Positions 1 to 13,417 of a DNA stretch of 64,000 nt are shown here, piece by piece. Below the pieces are notes generated by a model. That model did no database searches, was not told the DNA's origin, and worked only from the letters and a program-made list of their open reading frames with translations. The DNA comes from Adiantum capillus-veneris (taxonomy: Eukaryota; Streptophyta; Polypodiopsida; Polypodiales; Pteridaceae), in the NCBI GenBank assembly GCA_014529385.2, contig CM043942.1:49114274-49178273 (forward strand), written 5' to 3'. How positions within the stretch are numbered: the first letter of the stretch is position 1; each line of letters begins with the position of its first letter. The translations under genes and the position numbers were made by a program.

Positions 1-665
1 ATAGGCTTCTACTCCCGCTCCGCAATCGTCCCTACACGCCATCATAGGCTTGTTTCCCTTTCCATCTCTCATGTGCCGCCTGTCAGAGCGCCCGTCGCCC
101 TCGTCGCCGCTGCTCGTGACACCTACCAGGGAAACGAAGGAAATGAAAGGCAAAAGCAAAGGAAGAGCAAATTCCGTTAAGCCTAGTATGGATCCCTTGA
201 GATACCCCCTAATCAACCCCAAAAACTAAATTGTAAGGACATACTGATTTCCTTCCAAGATTCCTTGAACACCTTAACTTTTAAAACTAGGCGTTCAATT
301 GGAGGTGATGCACGCGCTCCCTTCTGTATGCCTGTTTTCCCCTTGCCCGCCTCGCTGTGCCCTGTGGTCTTGTGACAGTCAAACCACTCCTACTGCATCA
401 GAGACAATCAACCCCAGCATCTCACTGGCCTTGTTGGGTGCATGAAAACCTGCAACAAAGAAACAGACACACAGTACCATCGTACTCCTCCCTGCAACCT
501 CGTCCTCGTGCTGATACTCCTTCGTGTCCAGCCTGCCCTCTGTCAAGTGTAAGCTCTCGCCCCCTCGTCGTCCTCGTCCTCCTGCCCATCCTCTTGCTCC
601 ACACTCCCCTTGACTTGTGTTCCATCGTGGGTGTCCCATCGTGGCAGTGGAAGCCATGGTCTGTT

Positions 666-767
<102 letters not shown>

Positions 768-1713
768 CTCCATGTGTCCACCCATATTAGAGAGAAAAGA
801 GAGACACACGGCTAGCTATGCGTGCCAGCTACCCTCTCAATCTGATCAGTCTGACTTGAAATCGACGTTGAACTCATCGCGATGGAATTAACATGCCAGA
901 CAGGCGAGCTAGAGACCATGAAGGGCAGAGAGGGAGACAGAAACTCCACACTCGCATCTGTGGCTTTTGGGTCCTGCACACGAGCATGAGAGAGACATAA
1001 GGTAGGATCGCTTGCACGATTCCACTGCTCCTCATCCCTCCAGCGAGTCATCTGGAGTAAGGAAAAATTTTCGTGCCGTGGTTGCTATGCTATGCAGTAA
1101 AAGAGAACCTAAGGTTGCCTCGCACTGCTCATCGCCACCCCGATGCACCGCAGTCCACCATCTGGGCCCTGAAGGCGTTCCCTTCATGACAGTTATGGCC
1201 TGCCACCTGGTCTCTGCATCGTGCATCGCCCTGTCACGTGGCTCCCTTTCATTGACTCAAAGCTCACACTCGCTTTCACCATTTTATTTTGCTTCGAAAG
1301 GGTATCTTGTTAAGATAGCTATTAATAAGACCCGTTTACAAAATCGGGGCACATACTAGGAGAGAAGTTCCATAGAAAAATTAAACTTAGAGAATATGGA
1401 GCGAGGCAATCTCATCATAGACACCGTTCACATGGGCATGGAAGAATCATGGGCTAAATCGGTAAACAAAGAAAGGTGTGTAAGTTTGTGTGTGCACACG
1501 GCACCCAACTTGACGTGGGGGAGATGGACAAAAAATCTAGTGTTTAAAATTGTTTTTTAATAAATTACCTCGTGACTTTTTTATGAAACTCTTTGGATGA
1601 CATTTTGGTACTCCTTGCGAGGTGTGAAAATCATTATGAGAGAATGTGTTTGCATATTGCACATGCTCGAAATAAACCTCAAATTTACTGTCAAATTAAA
1701 CATTTGAAGGTTA

Positions 1714-1960
1714 GACGACCTCTTAAATGGTGGAAAATTAAATCTAAAAACCTTCAAATATACTCCGTATGACTCTTATTTGTAGGTTTTCCAAGTTTTG
1801 AAAAACAACGGTGTGCATTTGCTCACATGCACGCATCAAAACGAGCAAAGACCTATAAGAGACGACCTCTGAAATTGTGAAAAATAAATCTAAAAACGTT
1901 CAAATATACTCAATATGACTCTTATTTGTAGGTTTTCTAAGTTTTGTTAAACACGGGTGT
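1714..1960 (+). repeat. Diverged tandem duplication, period about 147 bp
   Basis: The first copy starts at 1714 and the second at 1861. Both begin GACGACCTCT and share a core reading ATATGACTCTTATTTGTAGG. The copies differ by scattered substitutions and small indels, so the duplication is not recent. No coding function is seen. Confidence 0.75.
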
Positions 1961-2112
1961 GCGTGCACGCGCTTGCCTCATGGGCTGTGAATCAAAGAAG
2001 GCATTGGGCGAGCAAGATAAAAAAGAACAAAGACCTATAAGTTAAAGACGGCGTGTGACTCTGCTACTCTTAAGCCAATACAAGGCTTAGCATTTGTTCA
2101 ACCGGTAGTGAC

Positions 2113-2114
<2 letters not shown>

Positions 2115-2175
<61 letters not shown>

Positions 2176-2179
2176 GGGG
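2115..2179. repeat. (GA)n tract ending in a poly-G run
   Basis: About 26 GA units are followed directly by about 14 G residues. The tract is simple sequence, and length errors in assembly are likely here. Confidence 0.9.
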
Positions 2180-2628
2180 ACGGGGGGCAAAACCAAAAAT
2201 AATGGTATGACAATGACTCCATAAACATTTCAATAAAAGAACCACCTGTTTGCTATCTGACAATCTGGCATGAATGGGTCTTCTCTCTACCCAAATCTTA
2301 GTTGATTGCCATGATCACAACTACCTACAATTGTAACCAAGCAATATAAGCATTTCAAACAGTTGAAACGTTGTCCAATCTTTGATAAATATGTGGAAAC
2401 AATGAACCAACATTTTTTTGCAGATCTCATATATGCACTTTGATTGAAGATATACCTTGCTAGAAAAAGGTTCGAAATGGAGCCCCACTTTGTCATAGCA
2501 ACAATAAAGACTTCAAAGAAGCTGACATGAAATTCAGAGCAGTGATTATTCCTCACAGAGTTTCAGGTGCCTCCTCCGCACACTTACTCACACCCGCAGG
2601 AAAACTTTTGGTGTAGCATTTAATTGTG

Positions 2629-3793
2629 TGTAGCAGAAAATAGCATGAACATAGTGAGCATTTCATTAGAATAGATTACTAATGAGAATACCAAGAGGGC
2701 TAGGGTGGAGAGAGCAACAAAAAGCATAACACCTTGTTAGATAGCATGAACAATACTTCAAAAGAGAGAGAAATTAAGCTATTGACAACAATTGAGGACC
2801 GGATTTACATGGAGCCGGTCCCCCCTCCAAAAGGCTTTGTATTATGGTTTCTCCCATCAAGAGAGACATTTTACAATAAAATTCTTTGTGTTCCTTCAAT
2901 ACTATCTAGTGCAATGAAGATGGAAACTTCATGCACCAAGCAAAACACTTATCAAACACAACATCAATTCCCTCATGGTCTCAGACCCAAGACCTCACAC
3001 ACCTTCGAAGACGGTGAGAGCTAGCGGGGTATGAGAGTAGATTGAGAGCAAGAAGGAGTATTCTTACGAGAAAGATGTACATCTCCTCACATAATCACTC
3101 ATATTAGCATAGCTTAGCTTAGTAATTAGCATGGTAGACGAGATGAGCATGCATTGAAGCTTGGCTCTTGTTTGGATTTGCATCACAAAGCCAAGAGTTG
3201 TTGATGTTGGCCTCCCTTCTCACAAGCTTGGAGTAGGTGATAAGCTTTCCATTAAAGCTTGAGAAGAGAGAGAGAGAGAGAGTCTTCTTTGCTTCACACA
3301 TGAGATTGTGTGAGTGTGTGTGTGATAATGCCTTGCAAAAATCAGCCCCCTATCTCTCTTGGTCGACCCCCCTTGCTAATTACTCATGCTAGCATCCTAT
3401 TGGACCTCCCCAGGCTTAGCCAATGACAATTAAGCAGCATAAGTGATAGCCTTCTGACATGTTTCCCCCTTTTGTGAGAGCTTTAGGTAATTATTTAATC
3501 CAACTAAACTCTCATTGGACCCCTTTGCCTCCTGGCCAATAGGAATCAGGCAAGCCATTGGGCTGTTGAATGCTCATTGGACCCCTTGGGAGATTGTCCA
3601 ATAGTCTTCTAGAGAGCTTAATTCCCATTGGTTATTTTATTAAGTGTTTTTAAATTGATTAAACTAGATTTACTCTAGCCTAATTCTCATTGGTCCACCT
3701 CCAAGGCCATCCAATAGGATTTGAGTACACCTTGTGGGCATCTGGGCTAGGGAGCTGACATGTGTCCCTCATTCCCTTTGTGTAAAGGGAGCT

Positions 3794-3848
<55 letters not shown>

Positions 3849-4228
3849 TCTTCTCTCTCATCCCCTACTTGCAAGGCTCGCCCCCTCCTATGTAGGGATG
3901 GATGAAGACTTTTGGGGCACACACAAAGCATCCAATTTCCCTAATGTTTGACATTTGGACACAACCTTTGGTTTTTGGAACCTTAGCATTTTGGAAGTCT
4001 TAATGGGCTGAACCTTAGGGTCTTTTAAGCCCATTGTTGCACATAGCTCTTTTGCAGATGGCCCCCCTTTTGGATCCCTATTTTCCCTCGTTTGGATCCC
4101 TACTGTGGCCGGTCTGCTAACTTAACCAATATTCTAGCTTTTTCTCCCTTGGCACTTTCCCATATTTTAAATGATCAGTTTAACATGAGAAAATCATTTA
4201 GGAGAATTAGAACTTGATTAGTATGACA
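2629..4228 (-). repeat. 3' LTR of G1-a
   Basis: The right edge is clear: the text ends ATGACA before the TTACCTCTCTCTTGAAATC stretch that follows this LTR in every G1 copy. The left edge at TGTAGCAG is less certain because the first 100 bases are diverged. It contains the family's conserved inverted repeat GGACCGG...CCGGTCC (2796-2821). A GT microsatellite sits near its middle. Confidence 0.75.
3794..3847. repeat. (GT)n microsatellite inside the G1-a LTR
   Basis: About 26 GT units with one interruption. The other G1 LTRs have only a short GTGTGTG at the matching place, so this expanded after insertion. Confidence 0.9.
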
Positions 4229-4579
4229 TTACCTCTCTCTTGAAATCATAGTCATCCTCGACTATGGTGTAGAGAAGATAAAGCATATTCATGAGTCATT
4301 TTTCTTAGCGGGTAGAGGATCCCTATGTTACCCTACCACATCCTTCCAGAATGGATGACTAGTCCATTTGGCACTTGAGAGCCTAAGCTTCCGCAAGCAT
4401 GTCTGCACATTAGTCCTATCAGTCTTCCATAGTAGAGTGACAAGCTCTACTTGGTGTTCGGGAGACTTCGTCTCCACAAACTTGATCTAAGCATGCATAC
4501 TACTTCATTTTTGTGCACAATAAAGAAAAAGAGAGTCTTATAAGACAAAAAATTTGTTCATTTTTAACATTTGTACATT

Positions 4580-5700
4580 TGCTTAATCTTGGGAAGCATT
4601 GTAAGCATTGCCAAGGTTTAGGTTATCCTTTAATTGTATGCCTTGCATCCATCTAGCATCTTCAAAAGGATAATTCTTAAAATTAATAAGATATCGTCGG
4701 ATAGTCTTGCCGCTTCTTAATACCTTGTCTTCATGTCGGAGAATGGACTCGGGCTGCAGCACCTCTTCTTGGTCCTCGATCTCCGGTGGGTCTTCAGTAG
4801 TTGGTTCTTGAGGTGGCTCTCCTTTGTAAGGCTTTAATAGGCTCACATGGAAATAATTGTGTATGAGACAGTGATTGGGAATCTTGAGTTGATAGTCCAT
4901 CTCATTGATTGGCCTAAGAATCTTTTTGCTAGTTTAGCATAGTACTTTTGGTGTCCCATAGGATTCTTGCCCGCCGTGTGCCTTAGTCGAGCCTTGGGAA
5001 ATTTTAATAAGACCCAATCATTTTCATTAAAGTCTTGGGCTCTTCTGTGCTTGTCAGCAGCAGTAGCCTTTTGCCTTTGCTGTGAGATAGAGATAGCATC
5101 CTTAATCTTTTGAAAAGATTCTTGTAGGTCTCGGCTATACTCATCTACAGCGAAGATCTTTCCATGAACCTTAAGTATCAAGGGACTTTTTGATCTTCCC
5201 TCAATTACCTCAAAAGGTGCTTTTCCAATGGAAGTATGTACAGTGTTATTGTAAGCATACTCCACTAAGGGTAAGTACTTCTCCCATTGGTATCTTTGAT
5301 CTACTTCCGTTACATAGGCTTTTAGTAGATCAAGAATTGTTAGGTTAGCTATTTCACTTTGGCCATCCGTTTGTGGATGATAGGCCGAAGAGAAGTTTAG
5401 CCTTGTCCCTAAATTCTCAAAGAGACCCTTCCAAAAATTACTGGTCATTCTAGGATCTCTATCTAACACTATGGACATTGGCAAGCCATGGTACTTGAAA
5501 ATTTGTGAAATAATGAGAGTTGCCATTTGATGGGCTTTGATAGTCTTTTTGACATGTATAAAATGAGCTTGTTTACTAAACCTGTCTACTATCGTCCATA
5601 TTCCCGTATTTCCATGGATAGACATAGGCAATCCAAAGATAAAATCCATGTATACGCTCTCCCATGGTGAATGAGGGAATGGCAAGGGTTGAAGCAATTG
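4580..5700 (-). pseudogene. G1-a integrase and chromodomain remnant (fossil)
   Basis: The translation resembles the integrase core of chromoviral Ty3/gypsy elements (MDFIFGLP, IWTIVDRFSKQAHFI and SAYHPQTDGQSE). The C-terminal side carries the typical HVSLLKPY segment and a chromodomain-like end (RYLINFKNYPFEDARW). In life this part would insert element cDNA into chromatin. It matches the integrase of the copies at 34.7-35.6 kb and 53.4-54.7 kb. It is a broken relic with at least one break. Confidence 0.85.
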
Positions 5701-5841
5701 AGGTTGCTTCCCTCTATCAAATTTTGTCTTTTAGCATACCAAACATTTAGAAGCATACTCTTGTATGTTTTCTTTCATGGTAGGCCAATAGAAATATGTT
5801 TCAATTCCTTTTAGGGTAGATTGAATCCCTCTATGTCCCGC

Positions 5842-7508
5842 TATCAAAGAGTTGGCGATCTTGCCAGGAAGGTACCGGGCCTCTAGCTGTGAGGGTTTGT
5901 GGGGAGACTGTGAAGGCTTTCACTTAAGCAAGCTTAGTGTTTGTAGCAAATACATTGTGTGTAGCCATTGGAATCTTACATGCAGACACACACATATGCA
6001 CAGGTGAAACCCTCAAAACAAAACAAAGATGAAAACCTCAAGGCTTTGATCATATCTAATCAAAGGTAAAATGAAAGGGTTCACTGATGCATTTATAGCA
6101 GCAAGTCGTTGTGCTCCAAATAGACTACGAATGGTTCTTTGAAACTGTAACTTAGTGCTTACAAAGATGTAGATGTTTTGCCTAGTGATAGGAGTGAGCC
6201 GTGTGTACAAGTCTTCTTGGTTCATAGTAATATTAAGAAAGCAAGGCTCAACCCCTAGAGGAGAATAAATATGTGCACATCGAAATAATTAGAGTAGTCT
6301 AGTAGTGGCAGATAAGAGGACGTGGAGAAAGAAGAATTTCTCGCAGTCTTTCCGGCCCAAAGAGTAAAACAATTCTCTGTTGGAAGTGGATTTTATGGCT
6401 AATACAAACATTAATCCTAATATTTTGCACAAAGTGAAAGGGTTGAAAGGTTACACCATTGGGATTATTCATCTAAGAAAGATTAGAAAGCAGTCAAACA
6501 ACACAAAGACCCACACAAGCTTAAGCCAAAGAAGTGAAGCACACCTCAAGACTTTGTGGTCTTGTAGCCAACTTGATGAAGTAGAAGATGAGTAGTAGTA
6601 CCCAACACCGTTTGAGAGCCACCAACAATGCCTCCTTATCGATGAAAGAAGGTTTCATAGAGTGTATGAGTACTACAAGTGAGGAGATAGAAGGCTTGAG
6701 GCATGAAGTAGCAAGCTAAAGATGTGTTGGGCTGAAATTGAGAGAAAGTTTCACTCAAGGAGATGGCTAGGATGTTGGGTAATGGCTTGATACAGTGGCT
6801 TGATTGTGAGGATTGCTTGAGCACTTGATTGCCTGATGGTTTTCTTGATGCTCAAGTGAGGGACAAGAGGCTCTATTTATAGGTGAATTTGCCCTTTGAA
6901 AAACATATTTGCTTAGAAATATCCAAGGGATTTGTGTGACATGTATCTATCTTTTCAAAATATCTTGAAATTATCTTCAAAGTTTCTAGATCTTTCTCTT
7001 CAAGAAATATCTAGAGGTTCTTGTAGATCTTTCTCCAAATATCTTCTCCTTGCCACAATATCTTCTTAAATAATTGAGAGAGAGCTTTGCATACATCATG
7101 GATGACATCAAACAAACTCGTAACCACTTTTATAAGGGATTTTTCGAGGTCCATAGTCACTCCAAAGTGTACCTACTATGTGTAGAATGACACCTCATGG
7201 GGTATACTATGACTAAGGCCACTTTTGGCCATGCTACACATGGCATATGCCACCTAGGATGCCTAGTAGATAGGAGGTATTTTTTATAGGCTTATTTCAT
7301 CATGGCTCCAAGAAGAGGTTCACAAAGAAGCACGGAATCATAGGACAAAGCCCATTCCCAACAAGAGTGACACATCAGACTTCGACTAGCTTTTTCCATG
7401 CTAAATAGAAAATGCATATACTTATGCACACTTAAGGCATACACATAAAATCCACAATATTGTAGGGCTTAGCTTCCATTCCCACTATGCACGTGCCATA
7501 GCACGACA
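5842..7508 (-). repeat. 3' LTR of G2
   Basis: It aligns with 13418-14642 over its first 1 kb, apart from a MITE present only in the other copy. The right end, ACGACA, abuts a minus-strand purine tract (AGAGGGGGTGGA) as expected for a 3' LTR. The left edge is placed by homology to the TGTCAAAG start of the other LTR. Confidence 0.8.
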
Positions 7509-8690
7509 TCCACCCCCTCTAAACCTGCACATCCTCGGGTATGTGCCACAGTCAATATTTGCAAGTTTGACTCTCTTGGAGTTTCTTTTTCATCATCTTC
7601 ACTGGGTGATTCCAAAACTTCATTCTCAGTTACTTCATCAGCCGGATGACTATCCTCTCTTCTTTTGAATACCTTGATTCTCTTTCCTGCAATGGGTATC
7701 TTTATCTCTGTTCCATCCGATTCAGCCAAGGTGTAAGTGGCATTGTCATGTACATACTTGACTATATACGGTCCAAACCATCTTTTTGAAACCTTTTGCA
7801 TGACAGTATGTTGGTTATCAAGACTATTGTCATACACTAAAACCCAATCTCCTTGCTTAATTACCTTCCTTCTTAGACTGTGTCGTCTATCAAAGTAGTC
7901 CTTGCTTTTCAACTTGGCATTCTTCAATCTTTCTTTTGCAACCTCAATATCTTCAGGCCTTCTTTCTAGCTATCTTATACGTAAGCCAAGGAGATCTTCT
8001 CTGCTAAGCCCATCTTGCCAAGGTAGCACATTCCATGTGGGAATGGTCTCTTCAATGGGCATTACAGTCTTTTGACCATACATCAATTCTACAGGCATGT
8101 AGCCAGTTACTGAGCTGTGTGTCGTGTGATCAATCCATATAGCATATGGTTATAGTTTTGGCCACTCACTAATTCTCCCTTCACAAGCTTTAGCCAAGGC
8201 TTTGATGATTGGCGGATGCCCTCTTTCACTTTTCCCATTGACTTCCGGATTGTGAGCGGTGGTAAGGGAAAGCTTGATTCATATCCTAGAAAATAATTCC
8301 CTTGCTTCCTCAGCATCCAGCTCTCCTCTGTCTCCAGTTATCTTTCCCACACAACGATAGCGGCATATTACATCCTCAAGGAGAAATTTACATACTGCCT
8401 CTGTAGTCTTTGTCCTTAAAGCTCGCCCTTCAACCTGATTAGTCAAGTCTTCTCTTGCAAGAACCAAGTACCTCATTTGCGAGACTCCTATAGGCATGGT
8501 GACTAGATCCACAACCCATTTGTAATGCATGGCTAGTGGATAAGTAGGATGCAACCTATCACGATGTCGCACATTTGAATACATTTGACATGTTACACAT
8601 GATTCCACAAAGAGGGATACATCCTTGTACATACCTTTCCACCAATATCTTTCCTTTAGCTTTGAAAAGGTTGCCCGCACACCACGGTGT
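7509..8690 (-). pseudogene. G2 integrase region (fossil)
   Basis: The translated pieces show the HHCC-side text (YWWKGMYKDVSLFVESCVTCQ) and an integrase core reading VVDLVTMPIGV and KITGDRGELDA. A C-terminal segment resembles the usual GPY-type tail (SKRWFGPYIVKYV). Order and strand agree with G2 pol. It is a broken relic. Confidence 0.75.
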
Positions 8691-8899
8691 CCAGCCCATA
8701 GGTTCTCATGAAACTCCTGAATGAGCTTTACTTGACTCTGTTTGTTACATACTACCCTTTGTGGTATAGCACCCCTCTATTTTGGATGTTTCCATAAGTA
8801 ACCATCCTGCAGAAAGTACCCATATTCTTTTCTGTGTATCCTCTTAAACTCATGCTCAAACCAATCACCCTGTTTTGTTAAAGTACTCAAATAATGACC

Positions 8900-10920
8900 A
8901 TAAGCAATCAATCTCCTTCATACCCTTCTTCTAAAAACAACTCAAGTGCACTAGGTGTGCCAACATCATTATGCTCAACATGATTAATGGAGTAGAACCT
9001 TGTGCCTACATCTTCACTATCATCTACCATGTCTTGGTCATCCTCATACCTTGCCCTTGATAGCATATCTGCTACCGGATTGTCTTTTCTTGTAATATGC
9101 GTGAACTCAGGATTCAAGGACTTAATGTAGGCAATCCATCTTAGCACGGTAATTTCTCGTGTTGAGCAGCTTGTAATCATTCCAAGGAGTGGCAAAAAAT
9201 CTGTTTCCACAACCACATATGCTCCAATCAAGTACTCCTTTTCACACTTTAGTGTTGTGACCATGCCCCACAACTCCCGTTTTACTTGTGGGTAGTTCCT
9301 TTGTTGAGTACTTAGAACCTTGGCTCCAAACCTTGCCACATACCTATGTCCCTCTTCGTCATCCTGCCCTATTGCCCATCCAATTCCTATCAGACTCGTA
9401 TCCACTGTCACTATTACTGGCTTTCCACACTCATAGTTTACCTTTCTTAAAGTCGGTGCTTGTTGTAGCAAATCCTTTAGCTTTCTTATAGCCCTTGCTT
9501 GTGCGTCTCCCCAATGAAACTTTTGATTTTTCCTTAACAACTGGTACAAAGGATCTGCTACATGTGCATAATGTGGAATCCATATAACATAAAACACATA
9601 TGCACCAAGAAATCTACAAACTTCACTCACAGATATGCATACCTCCTTCATCTTCTGGATTGCATCAATTTTTGCTGGACAAGGTCGTCTCCCATTGGGA
9701 CCACACATGTGCCCAACAATCAACACCTCCTTCACTCCAAACGTAGACTTTTGTCCTGAGAGGGTAAGGTTCACCTCTTCTGATCTGGATAGGATCTTGT
9801 CACAATCATCTATGTGTTGTGCCACAAAGTTGCATCATCCCTTGGAATCCAAAGCTTCATCTTTATTACTTACTTCACATACTTTGATAGGAACATCATC
9901 AAGAAAGGGCATAGTTACTTGGGGAATAAAGTCACGTAAGACCTTATTCATACCATTCATCATATGTGCAACCAAATTGGTTGCTCCCTGTGGTAAGGTA
10001 CACATCCTTACCAAACCCAAGCGTGTCCTCATGGTAGTCAAATCCCTGCTTTCCATTGCTAGTTGGAACTGATCATACCCTGAGTACAAATCTCCCATAG
10101 AATATATTGCCCTTCCTGCAAATGCTTTTGCAAACTCATCCACAATTGGACTTTGTTGACCGGCTGCATATCTTGGATGAAGCGCAAAGCTCCATTCTTC
10201 TTTGGTACTGTGAACCACCGGTTTGAGTATGGAGCACATGAAGGCTCCAAAATACCCATCTTGATCTTCTCATTTAGTAGCTCAATTAACTTTGGTAAGT
10301 GAGCCTTTGGAACTGGTATTGGCCATAAGTTCCAAGGTACATGAGGGATGGTAAAGATCACCATAGGAGAAACAACGGGAGGATCTACACATCCTATCTC
10401 ATGTGGCTCAAATGCAAATGCTTTTCCATGTTTAGAGAGCATCTCTTCAAAACATTCCCTTTCAACATGTGTCAAGGAGTCCTCATTCCAAATCTTCAAT
10501 TGCTTTAGAGACTCCTTTGTAAACCTATGTCCAATCCCTTTTGGATCTCTGAGACTAGGTTGCAAAGAAGCCTGTTCTAGCTTTTTCTTGCATTCCTTTG
10601 GCAAAGGAAGTGCCACTGATTTTACCTTCTTTGACATAGTCTTGTACTTGGTGTCCACCTTTACTTCATGTTTTTGCTTCCTATCCTCCTGTTCCTTTTG
10701 AAATGCCTCAACCACATTGTACATTTCAAGTGAGCATACTTTCACTATCTCATTTTGGTCATGCAAAGGATAATCTACTATAGACTGCAGATCCTGTAAT
10801 GTGTCCACGAAAGAAAACTCCTCAAACACACCTATTATGTTTTCATTGTTTCCTAGCAAACCATGTTCTTTCCACTCCTTTCGTAGACTATGTACATGTT
10901 TGCAGGAACCTCGACTCAAG
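8900..10920 (-). pseudogene. G2 reverse transcriptase and RNase H region (fossil)
   Basis: The RT N-terminal side is recognisable from GILEPSCAPYSNRWFTVPKK and the following LRFIQDMQPVNKV. The RT thumb and RNase H follow on the same strand (FLGAYVFYVIWIPHYAHVADP, then VTVDTSLIGIGWAIGQ and VETDFLPLLGMI). This would have been the cDNA-making part of the polyprotein. It is broken in several places. Confidence 0.8.
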
Positions 10921-11029
10921 TTCTCACATTTTAGAAAAGAGACATATCCATATTCTGTTAGACCTGCAAAACCTGTACAGAAAACCTCCTTATGTGAGAA
11001 CCTTTCCCTTTTTGTACCATCATAATCCC

Positions 11030-11600
11030 GCTCTACAATGGTACCTGGCCAAAACCCATTCTCTCTTGATGATCATAAAACTCTTTACTCAATCTGGGAA
11101 ATGGGCGCTCTCGGAGATTGTCACGATTTCTTTCATGATGCACACAGACAGTGAGAAATTGAACAACATGTTTTTCATCTTTACTTCTTATCCTAGCATA
11201 AGCAGAACCATCATCCATTAGCTTTGTTTCCATTCTAATCCCTACAATGTAGGGTTGTCCAAGGATGAGATCATAAGAAGATGTGTCATGTACAAAGAAA
11301 TTCTGCTCTTCCTTTACATCTCCAATAGTCACTTTCACACTAGGACAAGCTGTATATAAGTCACCTGATGAATTATTTTCTACCTTAACCATCCAACCAT
11401 GATCTGTGTCCATTGGTAATTTGCACTTGTTGAATAAGCTCTTTGACATTATGTTTATTTCTGAGCCATGGTCAATCAAGGCAACAAATGTCTCTAGTAG
11501 ATCACTCACCTTGACCATTGTCTCTATCGTAGCTCCTTGCCCAATGATTCTTGGAAAAGTGACTTCTTGGAATGGCTTCGTACTCCTCATCTTCATTTGA
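11030..11600 (-). pseudogene. G2 retropepsin-like protease region (fossil)
   Basis: The segment reads VALIDHGSEINIMSKSLF and later YDLILGQPYIVGIRME. That is the flap-and-core layout of retroviral-type aspartic proteases found between gag and RT in Gypsy elements. Order and strand fit G2. It is a relic, not a working gene. Confidence 0.75.
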
Positions 11601-12399
11601 AAACTATACTTGCTTTGTTCTCCCAGAAGAATGGTAGCACCCTACCACATCCTCATCATGCTCTCTGTCTTCCACCTGTATTACATGTGTCTTTAAGCTT
11701 TCTCCTTCAGATTGCGAGCAAATGGTGTCAACAAGAGTTTTCCTCTTCCTCTTGATGATATCAATGATCTCCTTGTGAAAATTGCGCTTGGCTATGACAA
11801 GGACCTCCCCCAAGGTAAACTCTATTTTGCTATTCAAAATTCTTTCTTCTAGAACTTTCTTTAAGTCTGTCGCAGCCTCAATATCAAACGGTAACTTATA
11901 AGTTGGAGTTTTAGGCTTACCTTTTGATGACTCCTTTTTCCTCCCAGTTGTACTTTCTTCCATAGTCGCTTCAGTTGGGGGTGCTTCCTGTGTTGGAGGC
12001 GCTCGAGGAGGTATTGTGTCGCTTCTTTTAGTAATTCTTTTTTATGGTCCTTCGTCACCACTCTCTCGCCTGCGCTTTTCTTCCACAAACACTTCGTTGT
12101 TTTGGCATTTTGCAATATAGGATGCACTGACAAGGAGTCCATAGGGTCATTCCACCCTGTTTCTAGACAAATACAGTCACTTGCTTCATGCAGGACTTCT
12201 CTTGTAAGTTTCCCTTTCTTCAAAACTCCTCAATGGTTCAATCTTGACTGTGTAAGTAGATGCCTCAGATGCAGAGATGGCATGGGTAGTGGCCATATCC
12301 TCTACCAAACTCTGCATTCCTCCTTTCCCAAAGTTAGCCCTTAAGGGTAAACCTGTCTCCCTTAAGTGAATCTTCCCATCCTTGAAGGAGACAAGATAT

Positions 12400-13350
12400 T
12401 TTCTCAAAGATTCACTGAACATTCTCTCCTAGCATGCTCTGTGCTGTCACACCATATGCATCTATGAACAAAACCTTCTTTAGGTTGTTGTTTTTGCCTT
12501 GAAGATGGTGCCAATGGTTGCCCTTTATCTTCAAGCTTTGTGAGTTTTACTTTTAAATCCCTCATACCTTTCACAAGCTCATCTATTACAACGTCATCAA
12601 CTTTTGGAATTATAAAGGAACAAGGCTTTACCATCTTTTCAGAAGCTGTGGAGGTAGATGGTGCACTACCAACAACCATCTTATCCCGTCTCCTTTGGTG
12701 CTTGGCAAGTAATAAAACATCAGCTTCAACTTCGTTCCAATCTTTCTTCAGTCTCTACTCAACATCTTTGTCCTCAAGAAGTAGCTCCAATTTCTCCTTG
12801 AGCTCCTTTCCTGTTGCTTGCAAGAAGAGATCTGTCTTTTCTGAGTCGAGTGTGGCCTTCTCTGTCCTTGTGAGTTGAGCATATCGTCGCTCAAACTCCC
12901 TGAGTAGCTCTATTGGAGAGAACCCCTCCTTTGGCTTGGCTACCCACTCCAGGAAATTTCTCTTTGTTACTCTCTCAGAGTCCTCCATGAAATACTCCTT
13001 CTTCATCGCTAGCTTGAACTCCTCCCAATTTCTTCCATGCTCATTCTTGATTCCTCTCACATGCTCCCTAATCTCGGGATTCACAACAAGGTCAAAGCTT
13101 TGGAGCATCTCATCTTCTGGCACACGATGCAACTCCATCCCCTTTACATAGCCACGAAGATACTTTGTCACATCTTTCCCATTGAATTGATCCATTTTGT
13201 GCACCACTGCTTGAATAGCTTTGGTTGCTGACACTTCTCGTCTTTCTGTAGCATGTTGTTGTTGCATAAACAAGGCAAATTCTTGAAACATTTGCATTGT
13301 AGTGGGATCAAAAGGCATACCTTGCTGCTGCGGATGATGATCACCCATGG
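12400..13350 (-). pseudogene. G2 gag region with zinc knuckle (fossil)
   Basis: It starts with a Gln-rich N-terminus (MGDHHPQQQGM) and continues with a gag-type helical domain (WEEFKLAMKKEYF, FSPIELLREFERRYAQL). A CCHC zinc knuckle (CIWCDSTEHARREC) follows downstream on the minus strand. It lies directly after the primer-binding site, as expected for gag. It is a relic. Confidence 0.8.
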
Positions 13351-13392
13351 TTGAAGTAGCTTGCAGATCCCCATTAACTCACCCTGACAAAC

Positions 13393-13410
13393 TTCACGTC
13401 GGGTTCACCA
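13393..13410 (-). promoter_or_regulatory. Primer-binding site of G2
   Basis: On the minus strand, TGGTGAACCCGACGTGAA lies a few bases after the end of the 5' LTR. A tRNA 3' end in CCA would pair with it. I cannot assign the tRNA with confidence. Confidence 0.55.
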
Positions 13411-13417
13411 AAAAGTG

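Larger units (their letters stand above)
2629..5841 (-). mobile_element. G1-a: partial chromodomain Ty3/gypsy element (fossil)
   Basis: This minus-strand Gypsy copy has its 3' LTR on the left (about 2629-4228) followed by an integrase-chromodomain region (about 4580-5700). It belongs to the same family as the full-length copy at 50656-59285, shown by shared LTR text and shared integrase sequence. Its right side stops where element G2 begins at 5842, inside the region just before the integrase zinc finger. The rest of pol, gag and the 5' LTR are not found next to it. It is broken, with at least a few breaks, and its LTR is clearly more diverged than those of the other copies, so it is probably the older one. 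Confidence 0.85.

Noticed and set aside
2287-2556. Minus-strand 89-residue frame as a host gene
   Set aside because: It is Cys/Phe-rich without any domain. Neighbouring frames are equally protein-like, and there is no splice or start context.
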